From positions 62,001-126,000 of the forward strand of contig JAHIUN010000002.1 in the NCBI GenBank assembly GCA_018817125.1: a DNA stretch of 64,000 bases, in the 5' to 3' direction. The translations under genes were made by a program, and so were the position numbers. Positions 1 through 7,134 of this stretch are shown in pieces. Positions within the stretch are counted from its first letter, which is position 1. Each line of letters begins with the position of its first letter. The stretch comes from Patescibacteria group bacterium (GTDB lineage: Bacteria > Patescibacteriota > Gracilibacteria > UM-FILTER-43-11). The notes under the pieces were generated by a model. It saw only the letters and a program-made list of their open reading frames with translations, was not told where the DNA came from and made no database searches.

Positions 1-41
1 GCTGATTTCTACCCACGTTAAATCCATAAGATATAAGATAT

Positions 42-67
42 AAAAAAAGCTACTTAAACATAGTAGC
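42..67 (-). terminator. Intrinsic terminator after rsmH-ftsL
   Basis: On the minus strand GCTACT pairs with AGTAGC (49-54 with 62-67) around a 7-nt loop, and the stem is followed by seven T (42-48). It lies about 25 nt past the ftsL-like stop, so the rsmH-ftsL unit probably ends here and does not run directly into ftsI. Confidence 0.7.
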
Positions 68-89
68 AATGAAAATTGAAAACTGAAAA

Positions 90-479
90 TTATTTAGATG
101 CAATAGCTGTATCTCCGCGGACGAAGAGCGGCTTATCGGTTTTGACCATTCGTTGGATCTTCGGGTCGTTCTGGATGCTGGCAAGCGCCTGCACGCGGGC
201 GATCTCCATATCCCACACTTCATTTTCCGTTAAAAGATGAGAGCGCTGAACTTCCAGATTCTTTAAAGCATAGCCCTTGGTGGCGTTTCGGTTGGAATTG
301 GCGAGATACGCAAGACTTATAAACGCTACAAGAGCAATAATTACAAATACGAGCGCATTAACACCCACCTCCACTTTATGAGATAGCGGATCTCTTCGCA
401 CTTTTGTTGGGTTATTGTCTATATAAAGTGCAGCAGACATGAACTTATGTGTTTGTGTCGGGCAGTTGAGGTTAATCAT
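90..479 (-). CDS. ftsL: FtsL-like divisome protein
   Basis: A 129-residue bitopic protein: a short basic N-terminus, one hydrophobic segment (about residues 38-60, VGVNALVFVIIALVAF region) and a polar, heptad-like extracytoplasmic part. This is the architecture of FtsL, the small divisome scaffold that works with FtsB and FtsQ. The family has little sequence conservation, so the call rests on topology and on the position directly after rsmH, whose stop overlaps this start by 4 nt (ATGA). A later Met at residue 14 (position 440) is an alternative start. Translational coupling to rsmH is inferred from the overlap. No ftsI follows; a terminator comes after the gene. Confidence 0.65.
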   Translation of the reverse strand: MINLNCPTQTHKFMSAALYIDNNPTKVRRDPLSHKVEVGVNALVFVIIALVAFISLAYLANSNRNATKGYALKNLEVQRSHLLTENEVWDMEIARVQALASIQNDPKIQRMVKTDKPLFVRGDTAIASK

Positions 480-1426
480 AATCGCTCGGCAGCCCGCAAT
501 TTCGCACTACGCGAACGCGGATTCTGCGCGACCTCAATACCTGTTGGTATTATAGGCCGTTTGGTTAAGAGATAAAGTTTTTTTTGAAAATCGCATTGAC
601 AGAGAGGTAATTCCTTTGGGCAAATACAATCTCTGGTGTAATAACGGAAAATGTTTTTAACAAGTCGGTCTTCGAGCGAGTGGTAGGAGATAACAACGAT
701 CCGGCCTTTCGGCGCCAGTGCGTTAATAGCCTGATGCAGGGCGTTTTCCAGCACTTCCAGTTCACGGTTTACATAAATCCTGAGCGCCTGAAAGGTTTTG
801 GTGGCGGGATGATGTCCTATTTTTCCTTTGGTGGCAGCCTTGATGATGTCAGCTAATTGTAATGTGTTTGTAATGGAGTGTTTTTTGCGTTCGTTCACAA
901 TGGCCCTTGCTATCACTCTTGACCTCCTCTCTTCACCATATTGATAAATAAGATCGGCTAATTTCTTTTCGTCATAGGTGTTGATGACTATTTGGGCGGT
1001 TAATTCCTGAGTTTGGTCATAGCGCATATCGAGTGACCCTTCTTTCTGAAAAGAAAAACCGCGTTCGGGCTTATCTACATGGGGCGAGGAAAGACCGAGG
1101 TCAAACAGAATCGCGTCAGGGGCTCCGAATTTTAAATTTTCAATTTTCAATTTTAAATTTTCAAAATTGGAGTGGACGTAAGTGACTTGTTTCTCAAATT
1201 TTTTCAGACGCTGTTTCGCTTTTTTCAAATTCGTTTCATCCTGGTCAAAAGCCATCAATTTTCCGCTTTTACCGATTTTTTTTAAGATCGCTTCGCTATG
1301 ACCGCCTAATCCAAGGGTGCAGTCCACCACTTTGTTACCGGCCTGCCTGCCGGCAGGCATGGCTCGAAGATTTAAAAGATCAAGGGTCTCAGAAAGCAAA
1401 ACTGGAACATGCAAAAAATCAGTCAT
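476..1426 (-). CDS. rsmH: 16S rRNA (cytosine1402-N4)-methyltransferase RsmH
   Basis: SAM-dependent methyltransferase that modifies C1402 of 16S rRNA in the ribosomal P site. The 316 residues match the usual family length. SAM motif I VVDCTLGLGGHS lies at about 33-44, ILFDLGLSSPHVD forms the next core motif, and ISYHSLEDRLVK and the C-terminal NPRSRSAKLRAAER are family signatures. Oddity: just before motif I, where homologues usually have a short Pro-Gly turn, the protein reads AMPAGRQAGNK. PAGRQAG is encoded by a 16-bp perfect palindrome (1344-1359) and looks inserted. A second low-complexity word (about 1129-1167, encoding ENLKLKIENLKF) resembles the intergenic repeat words. The gene is coupled to ftsL downstream; no mraZ precedes it. 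Confidence 0.95.
   Translation of the reverse strand: MTDFLHVPVLLSETLDLLNLRAMPAGRQAGNKVVDCTLGLGGHSEAILKKIGKSGKLMAFDQDETNLKKAKQRLKKFEKQVTYVHSNFENLKLKIENLKFGAPDAILFDLGLSSPHVDKPERGFSFQKEGSLDMRYDQTQELTAQIVINTYDEKKLADLIYQYGEERRSRVIARAIVNERKKHSITNTLQLADIIKAATKGKIGHHPATKTFQALRIYVNRELEVLENALHQAINALAPKGRIVVISYHSLEDRLVKNIFRYYTRDCICPKELPLCQCDFQKKLYLLTKRPIIPTGIEVAQNPRSRSAKLRAAERL
1344..1359. repeat. Intragenic palindrome encoding PAGRQAG
   Basis: TGCCTGCCGGCAGGCA is a perfect 16-bp palindrome inside rsmH. In frame it gives PAGRQAG immediately before SAM motif I. From general knowledge, peptides of this type recur in unrelated proteins of Patescibacteria, so it is probably an inserted palindromic repeat. 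No second copy was seen in this window. Confidence 0.75.
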
Positions 1427-1756
1427 GACACTCGGATATTACATAAATAATGGTGTGCCAGACGGAGTTGAATTTGCTAGAAAAATTCATCGTGTATTTT
1501 TTAGTTTTTGCCCTTCAGTTACCAATCTAAGCTGTATACATTTTTTGGTCAATAACAAATTTTGTGTTCAACTTTTGACACCGTGTCTAAGTTGTACACA
1601 AAAATGGTTCAAGAAAGCGAAAAAGTAACAATTTTGTTACAGAAAAAATTGGTTGTCATATATATAAAATATTTTTAAATAACTAAATTTTTCTATTGTG
1701 CTTGATGAACGATGATTTTTTCGTTATGCTTTCACACGCAAATTTAAAAAAAATAC
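1427..1756. promoter_or_regulatory. Divergent intergenic region, rsmH / M16 peptidase
   Basis: A gap of 330 bp with no supported gene. Facing right, TTGATG (1702-1707), a 17-nt spacer and TATGCT (1725-1730) is a plausible promoter for the peptidase. Facing left, TTGACC with a 16-nt spacer and TTAGAT (about 1525-1553) could serve rsmH. A direct repeat CTAAGYTGTAYACA occurs at 1527-1540 and 1587-1600, 60 bp apart, and could be an operator. No MraZ-type repeat array was recognised. Confidence 0.45.
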
Positions 1757-3022
1757 ATGCATCAATCCACCACATTAAAAAATGGCCTTCAGCTCATCAC
1801 CACTCCTATCGAGGGCACTAAATCGGTCACGGTTTTGTGTTTAGTGGGGGCGGGTTCCCGTTATGAGAATAAAAAGATCAACGGCATCTCCCATTTTCTG
1901 GAGCATCTGTTTTTTAAGGGGGCGGAGCGGTATCAGAACGCGGCTGAAGTGTCATCTGCCATTGATTCAGTGGGTGGGGATTTTAACGCGTTCACGGGCA
2001 AGGAATACGCCGGGTATTATGTAAAACTAGCCTCCGATAAAAAAGAAGTGGCCTTCGATGTAATCGGCGACATGATGCTGAACGCTACTTTTCTCCCGCA
2101 TGAAATCGACAAGGAAAGGGGCGTGATTTTAGAAGAGTTCAATATGTATCAGGACACTCCCATGTATCAGGTGGGGTGGGATTTTGAAAAACTGCTGTTT
2201 GGCGATCAGCCTATGGGATGGGATCAGATCGGCGAAAAAGAGATCATCAAAACCCTCACGCGGGATCAGATCGTGGATTATAAAGAAGCGCTGTACACAC
2301 CGGACAATACAATCATCAGTGTGGCGGGGGATATTACACAAGAGGAGGCGAAAAAATTAGTGGAAAAGTATTTCCCGTTTGAAGACGGAAAGAGGGCATT
2401 GGATCCGGCTCCGTATCATCCTGTTAAAGGAGATGAAAAAGCGATTCTGCAGGAAAAAAAGACGGAGCAGGCCCACATCATTGTCGGGGTCGAAGGGGTG
2501 CCGGCTCGCCACGAAGATAATTACACTGAAAAAATCCTCAGTATTATTTTGGGCGGAAATATGAGCTCACGCATGTTCCTGAATGTGCGGGAGGCCAAAG
2601 GATTGGCTTATTACATCCGCACCACCACCGATGATTACATCGATACCGGTACGCTCAGCACGGCCGCCGGTGTAGATTTAACCCGTATCGATCTGGCGAT
2701 CGAGGCGATCCTGGTGGAATACCGGAAGATGATGGAAGAAAAAGTAGGGGAGGAAGAGTTAAAAAAAGCAAAAGATTTTATGAAAGGGAAGATCATCCTG
2801 CGCCTGGAAGACAGTGAAGAGTATGCCCATTTAATGGGGAAGCAGGCTTTGTTATTTCCTGCAATCGACACCCTGGAAGACATTTTAAAAAAGATCGATG
2901 CCGTGACCGCCGATAGCGTTTTCCGCTTAAGTCAGAAAATCCTGAAAGAAAAAAACTTGCGCGTGGCCCTGATCGGACCGTATAAAGATAAGGAACATTT
3001 TGCTAATTTATTACATTACTAA
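1757..3022 (+). CDS. M16B family zinc peptidase
   Basis: A processing-peptidase-like zinc protease (PqqL/YmxG/mitochondrial MPP-beta type). The inverted zinc motif HFLEH is at residues 46-50, and the third ligand glutamate is in ERGVILEE at about 126, the expected distance. The C-terminal half has the conserved GLAYYIRTTT region of the R/Y pair, so both M16 halves are present and the active site looks intact. The 421 residues match single-chain M16B enzymes. No signal peptide is visible, so a cytoplasmic or self-exported role is open. No Shine-Dalgarno sequence precedes the ATG; the upstream stretch is A-rich. The likely role is peptide processing; the substrate is unknown. Confidence 0.92.
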   Translation: MHQSTTLKNGLQLITTPIEGTKSVTVLCLVGAGSRYENKKINGISHFLEHLFFKGAERYQNAAEVSSAIDSVGGDFNAFTGKEYAGYYVKLASDKKEVAFDVIGDMMLNATFLPHEIDKERGVILEEFNMYQDTPMYQVGWDFEKLLFGDQPMGWDQIGEKEIIKTLTRDQIVDYKEALYTPDNTIISVAGDITQEEAKKLVEKYFPFEDGKRALDPAPYHPVKGDEKAILQEKKTEQAHIIVGVEGVPARHEDNYTEKILSIILGGNMSSRMFLNVREAKGLAYYIRTTTDDYIDTGTLSTAAGVDLTRIDLAIEAILVEYRKMMEEKVGEEELKKAKDFMKGKIILRLEDSEEYAHLMGKQALLFPAIDTLEDILKKIDAVTADSVFRLSQKILKEKNLRVALIGPYKDKEHFANLLHY

Positions 3023-3026
3023 TAAT

Positions 3027-3076
3027 CTGAAAGCGCGACGTTAACGTCGCGCCTGCAGTCGCCGTGTGCAACTGCA
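3027..3076. repeat. CTGAAGGCGCGA hairpin family, copy A
   Basis: The sequence opens with CTGAAAGCGCGACG and forms a perfect hairpin GCGCGACGTT/AACGTCGCGC (3033-3052), followed by a second hairpin TGCAGT...ACTGCA. It is one of five related copies in the window. It sits between the M16 peptidase and ndk and may also stop transcription. Confidence 0.75.
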
Positions 3077-3110
3077 CAAAAAATCTTAAATTTTTAATTT
3101 TCAATTTACT

Positions 3111-3572
3111 ATGGAACGAACATTGATTTTAATTAAGCCCGACGCCCTCCAGCGCGGATTAGTCGGCAGAGTAATGAGCTATTTGGAAGACAAAGGGCTG
3201 ACACTGGTCGGCAACAAGATGATGCAGTTAGATGACAGTCTTCTGCACGAACATTACGCCCACCTGGTCGACAAACCTTTTTTTAAAGGCATTGCTGATT
3301 TTATGAAAAGTACCCCTGTCATCGTGCAATGCTGGGAAGGACAGGAATGTGTGGAAGTCGTCCGTAAATTATGCGGCGTGACCAATGCCCGTGAGGCCGC
3401 CTCCGGCACCATCCGCGGGGACTTGGGGATGAGTGTGCAAAGCAATCTGATCCATGCCTCCGATAGTCTGGAAACCGCCAAGGTGGAAGTTCCACGGTTT
3501 TTTAAAGACGACGAACTTTTCAGTTACGACAAAAAGAATTACGAGTACATCTACGCCCCGGACGAGAAATAA
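3111..3572 (+). CDS. ndk: Nucleoside diphosphate kinase
   Basis: Transfers the gamma phosphate from NTPs to NDPs through a phosphohistidine. The 153 residues are the standard length. The active site region is SNLIHASDSLETA, with the catalytic His at about residue 115 (consensus NxxHGSDS; here Ala replaces the Gly). The N-terminal ERTLILIKPDALQRGLVG and the GTIRGDLG region are intact. The gene begins right after an AT-rich word repeat (about 3085-3108) without a visible ribosome binding site. It ends at a long inverted-repeat element that separates it from the convergent SLH gene. Confidence 0.96.
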   Translation: MERTLILIKPDALQRGLVGRVMSYLEDKGLTLVGNKMMQLDDSLLHEHYAHLVDKPFFKGIADFMKSTPVIVQCWEGQECVEVVRKLCGVTNAREAASGTIRGDLGMSVQSNLIHASDSLETAKVEVPRFFKDDELFSYDKKNYEYIYAPDEK

Positions 3573-3574
3573 TT

Positions 3575-3688
3575 GTCTGCACCGTGATTATTATGATGTA
3601 ATGATTTTTGTGATTAGCATTTTTTCAATTTATTCGAAAAAATGAAAAATCATGTTAATCAATTAATCACACAAATCACAGTTCAGAC
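3575..3688. repeat. GTCTGAACTGTGATT inverted-repeat element, copy 1
   Basis: The left end is GTCTGCACCGTGATT and the right end is AATCACAGTTCAGAC, with flanks that extend the palindrome (AATT on both sides). The middle carries AT-rich words repeated in the other copies. It fills the gap between the convergent ndk and the SLH/CAP gene and could act as a bidirectional terminator. Three other copies lie at 7010, 49168 and 52689. Confidence 0.85.
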
Positions 3689-3690
3689 AA

Positions 3691-6447
3691 TTATTCGGTA
3701 TAAATAAGTGTGATTTTAATGATCCCCAGGTTGTCCTGCTTGATCCCGATCCCGATATCTTTCCACTTACCATCTTTCAGTTGGGTGTTTTCGCTCGCCT
3801 GATCTAATGCATCGGTGAAACTGGAATTCCCCATAATATAGGTGCCGAGAGCTACATTGACCCCCGCGTTCCGGATCGTGTCTACCAAGGCCCCTCCGCT
3901 GCCATCGGTGAAATCAAAAAAATCTTCATCCACCATTTTTTGACTCCAGGTTTGGGAGAGGGTATTTAAATTATCTTTTAGGATCAGGTCACTGCTCCGT
4001 CCGCCGTTGATTATTTCAAGCAGACTGTTGCGGAGACCGCTTAAATCACTCAGGTCGAGAGGGTCGGTAGAAAAAAGCTGAACCACAATATAACTGCCGT
4101 CGCTGTCTTTAGTAATGCCAAAACCGACACGTGTCCATTCATCAGACAGGATATTGGATCGGTGGATAGCACTCCGCATCAAGCCATACTCCGCGAGAGT
4201 CAGATTGATGTCCTTAGCCAGGTTTTCACCGATCTGCGTCCGGACACCGTAATTGGCGCGCAGATCATTGACCGTGCGGCCTTGTTTGTCCCAATGACTG
4301 AAATAATTGTTTTGTGCCATGTCATCACTGCGGGCCTGTGCCAGACCGTTTAAACTGTCATCTATTTTTAAAGGCGCCATCTGATATTCGTTCCGGTCGC
4401 GGTTTACCAGGCTTAAAAGCTGGAGTTTTAAATCAGACAGATTATCACCAAGGTCTTCCGACTGGCCGGAGGACAGATCCCGCGGACTGGGGAGGAGTGG
4501 GAATTGATTACGAATATAGATCGGGACATTCAGAACTGCCAGACCTTCGGCATTGTTTATCTCCATAAAATGAATGCCGGTTTTTTCGGTTGTGTAGCGG
4601 GCGGTTAAAGAGGTATTGCCGGAGGAAAAAACATCAACACCCATGGCATTTTCATGAGGGGTTACAGAAGCACTGGCCAATTCGATTTCATACACTTTTC
4701 CGCTTGGCAGAATGACTGCCGCCTTGGAGCGGAGGTCGACTTTAGGCTTAAAGACTGCCTGAATATCATTCTTCAAAATAGAATTTTCTGTCAGGCTGAT
4801 AAGGTCGATTTCATTTCCATTCAGCTGATATTCATAATGATTGCTGGCCAGAAAAGTTTTTTCAGCCGCCACACTCCAGATGATCTGGGCGGGTTCCAGG
4901 AGGGAGTTGTTATTAAGCGTTGAACCCCTGAGCGATAAATCGACATTACCCGTGTTAAAAGCGGTAAATTCTCTGTAGATTGGTGACCATTGGGTCAGGT
5001 CGTGGAGGATATAGCTTTTATGCAGTCCTCCTTGGGAAAAAGTCAGTTTAAAAAGATTATAATTTCCCTGATCCCATCGGATCACTGTATCGCCTTCCTG
5101 ATAATCCAGTTCCAGGCCGGCCACGGACGGTAAGTTTATACTTTGTACTTCTTCAATACAGGTGTTTTTTAGCACCTTGATTTCACGGATGTTGCTGTTG
5201 CCGGACTCTCCGGGCAGAAGCCCCAGGCGGAAATCACCTTGTTCAGGAAAGCGGACTGAAAGGGTAAAACGCCCGCTTTTAACAGTGCCGTAAAACGCGG
5301 TCTGATTGTCATCGCTGTCCACCAGGAAAGCGCTGACCGTATCAGCTCCGGAAGAGGTAGTTCCGCGCAGAGTAAGCACATCATTCATGATCATTCGTGT
5401 CGGGATGGTTTCATCCAGTGTGATTTTATCGAAAGCGTTCTTTTCGATGTATTTTAAGCTATCCGCATCCGGGCAATACGTTTTAGAGGTATTGAGAATG
5501 TCACTTGTCAAAAGGTCTGTTAACGATGATGAAGAAGTGGTAACCAGCTCTTGGGTGACGTCGACTTTAACCTCAATAATCCCGCGGGAAAGCGGAGCGA
5601 TGTATTCGAAAGCCGCTTTGGAGAGGTCGATAATACGATTGGGATCGGATACATACGGCCCGCGATCGTTCACGCGTACCACCACCGATTTTCCTGTTTC
5701 CACACTCGTCACTTTAAGCCGGGTGCCAAACGGATACGTCAGGTGGGCAGCCGTGAAAGCGGAAGCATCAAAGATCTCACCGCTGGCAGTCGTTTTGCCA
5801 TGGAATTTTTCTCCGTAATAACTGGCCTTTCCATCCGCCATAACAAAATCATTCGTGGCGAGCCGGTACATCAGTTCTGCCAAAAGCCCACGGGTAACAG
5901 GGGTGGCCGGATAGACGTTTTCGTTGGAGGATTGGTCGAGGAGCCCGGCCAGGTGCGCGTATTCAAAATACGGACCGAACCACGCGTCTTTTGACACATC
6001 CCAATACGGATTAGAAGAAGGAGCGGGAGAGTCGACAGCATTGGTTTTTAAAAGCATCTTGAGCGCCTCCGCCAGATTAACTGTGTCTCCGGGGCGGAAC
6101 ATTCCCGAGCCGTCATCCCCTTTAACGATCGTCAGATTTTTGGCTTTTAAAACAAATTTACCGTACCAGGTATCGTGCAGAACATCCGGGAAGATTTCCT
6201 GAGGCTGAATATCCGGCACAAAGACGTCTGATCCCAGCAGAAGGATCTTTAAAGCTTCGGCGCGATTGACCGCCTGATCCGGGCGGAAAGTGTTGTCGCC
6301 ATAGCCTTCCACAATGCCATTCTCATACAGGTAGGTAATGGCATCGAAGTTTGGATGGTTGCTGGCTACATCGGAAAAAACCGACGCGGAGGCGGATGGG
6401 GAGGCAAGAAAAAAACAAAGGGCAATGGCCAATAAAAGACGTCGCAT
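3691..6447 (-). CDS. SLH / RlpA-like / CAP-domain secreted wall protein
   Basis: A secreted protein of 918 residues. Order: signal peptide (1-21), three SLH repeats (about 22-70, 85-135, 147-198) that would bind secondary wall polymer, an RlpA-like double-psi beta-barrel (about 207-297, with ASYYGEKFHGKTTASGE and VRVNDRGPY), a long stretch of probable beta-sandwich, then a CAP/SCP domain (about 675-793, with FSHWDKQGRT, GENLA and HRSNIL). A second, degenerate CAP-like domain (about 809-918) lacks these signatures. RlpA-like domains cleave or bind peptidoglycan, and CAP domains are common in secreted bacterial proteins of uncertain activity. The role is probably wall remodelling or anchoring. 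The fusion is unusual. The stop codon abuts the inverted-repeat element at its 3' end. Confidence 0.9.
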   Translation of the reverse strand: MRRLLLAIALCFFLASPSASASVFSDVASNHPNFDAITYLYENGIVEGYGDNTFRPDQAVNRAEALKILLLGSDVFVPDIQPQEIFPDVLHDTWYGKFVLKAKNLTIVKGDDGSGMFRPGDTVNLAEALKMLLKTNAVDSPAPSSNPYWDVSKDAWFGPYFEYAHLAGLLDQSSNENVYPATPVTRGLLAELMYRLATNDFVMADGKASYYGEKFHGKTTASGEIFDASAFTAAHLTYPFGTRLKVTSVETGKSVVVRVNDRGPYVSDPNRIIDLSKAAFEYIAPLSRGIIEVKVDVTQELVTTSSSSLTDLLTSDILNTSKTYCPDADSLKYIEKNAFDKITLDETIPTRMIMNDVLTLRGTTSSGADTVSAFLVDSDDNQTAFYGTVKSGRFTLSVRFPEQGDFRLGLLPGESGNSNIREIKVLKNTCIEEVQSINLPSVAGLELDYQEGDTVIRWDQGNYNLFKLTFSQGGLHKSYILHDLTQWSPIYREFTAFNTGNVDLSLRGSTLNNNSLLEPAQIIWSVAAEKTFLASNHYEYQLNGNEIDLISLTENSILKNDIQAVFKPKVDLRSKAAVILPSGKVYEIELASASVTPHENAMGVDVFSSGNTSLTARYTTEKTGIHFMEINNAEGLAVLNVPIYIRNQFPLLPSPRDLSSGQSEDLGDNLSDLKLQLLSLVNRDRNEYQMAPLKIDDSLNGLAQARSDDMAQNNYFSHWDKQGRTVNDLRANYGVRTQIGENLAKDINLTLAEYGLMRSAIHRSNILSDEWTRVGFGITKDSDGSYIVVQLFSTDPLDLSDLSGLRNSLLEIINGGRSSDLILKDNLNTLSQTWSQKMVDEDFFDFTDGSGGALVDTIRNAGVNVALGTYIMGNSSFTDALDQASENTQLKDGKWKDIGIGIKQDNLGIIKITLIYTE

Positions 6448-6499
6448 ATGAATGGGGATAATTTTAAAGCTTATTCATTATACCAATAAGATATGAAAC

Positions 6500-6609
6500 T
6501 TGGAATTTATAATTTGGCTTCGCCGTAATTCGTAACTTGTAATTTGAAATTGATTTAAATTATTATCATTTACAAATTACGAGTTACAAATTACAAATTA
6601 CAAGCTACA
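6500..6609. repeat. GTAATTTGTAATTTG palindromic family, copy 1
   Basis: Words such as CGTAATTCGTAACTTGTAA on the left pair with TTACAAATTACGAGTTACAA on the right, giving a long imperfect hairpin of about 110 nt between two divergent genes. Related copies lie at 25527-25637 and 29527-29647. Confidence 0.75.
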
Positions 6610-7005
6610 ATGAATAGTGTTATTCAGTCTTTTATGGCTCATATTTATTACATCATCAGCATCTTTGCCATCAGTATTCTGGGCTGGGTCTCGTGGATTG
6701 TCGTGATCAATAACTTAAGCCCTTTTATGTCTGGTTATCTGGCTTTAGGGTTTTTTTATGGCAGCCTGTTTATTGCCCTCACCGGCACGTTTTCCATTCT
6801 GAATTATTATCTGCGGATCAGTCTGGATAAGGGGGGCAATTATTTCAAACATTTAAATATCGCCCTGCGTCAGGGGAGTCTGCTTTCTATAATGGTCTGT
6901 GTGGGGCTGGCTTTTCAGCGTTTGCGGGTGCTGACCTGGTGGGACGCGCTTCTACTGCTGATGATCGTGCTGTTGGTTGAATATTATTTTATGTCGCGCG
7001 AATAA
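6610..7005 (+). CDS. Four-helix membrane protein, unknown function
   Basis: 131 residues that are almost entirely membrane-embedded: hydrophobic segments at about 9-31, 38-62, 88-104 and 111-127, separated by a polar loop (RISLDKGGNYFKHLNI). I do not recognise a named family. Small four-helix proteins of this kind are frequent and uncharacterised in Patescibacteria. It stands alone between a divergent SLH gene and the convergent glyS. The start follows the AT-rich palindrome directly, with no ribosome binding site. Confidence 0.75.
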   Translation: MNSVIQSFMAHIYYIISIFAISILGWVSWIVVINNLSPFMSGYLALGFFYGSLFIALTGTFSILNYYLRISLDKGGNYFKHLNIALRQGSLLSIMVCVGLAFQRLRVLTWWDALLLLMIVLLVEYYFMSRE

Positions 7006-7009
7006 GGAT

Positions 7010-7134
7010 GTCTGAACTGTGATTCTTATGATTTATTGATTTAACATGATCCTATTCTATTGTTCATGTTGATCATTTTTAATCATGAAAATCAATCATG
7101 ACCATCATTTAATCAAGCGAATCACAGTTCAGAC
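7010..7134. repeat. GTCTGAACTGTGATT inverted-repeat element, copy 2
   Basis: Begins GTCTGAACTGTGATT and ends AATCACAGTTCAGAC, a 15-bp perfect terminal inverted repeat around an AT-rich core. It lies between two convergent genes. Its right terminus supplies the glyS stop codon: the minus-strand reading of the last bases is GTC TGA. Confidence 0.88.

Noticed and set aside
1317-1628. 103-codon plus-strand frame over the rsmH start and its upstream region
   Set aside because: It begins inside rsmH on the opposite strand and its second half is the AT-rich regulatory gap; the composition is not protein-like.
1427-1756. MraZ-binding repeat box upstream of rsmH
   Set aside because: No series of short GTGG/TGGG-type repeats with 10-bp spacing was found, and no mraZ lies next to it.
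3575-3688. Target-site duplications around the GTCTGAACTG elements
   Set aside because: Flanks of the four copies were compared by eye; the only match (AATT at copy 1) extends the palindrome rather than being a direct repeat.
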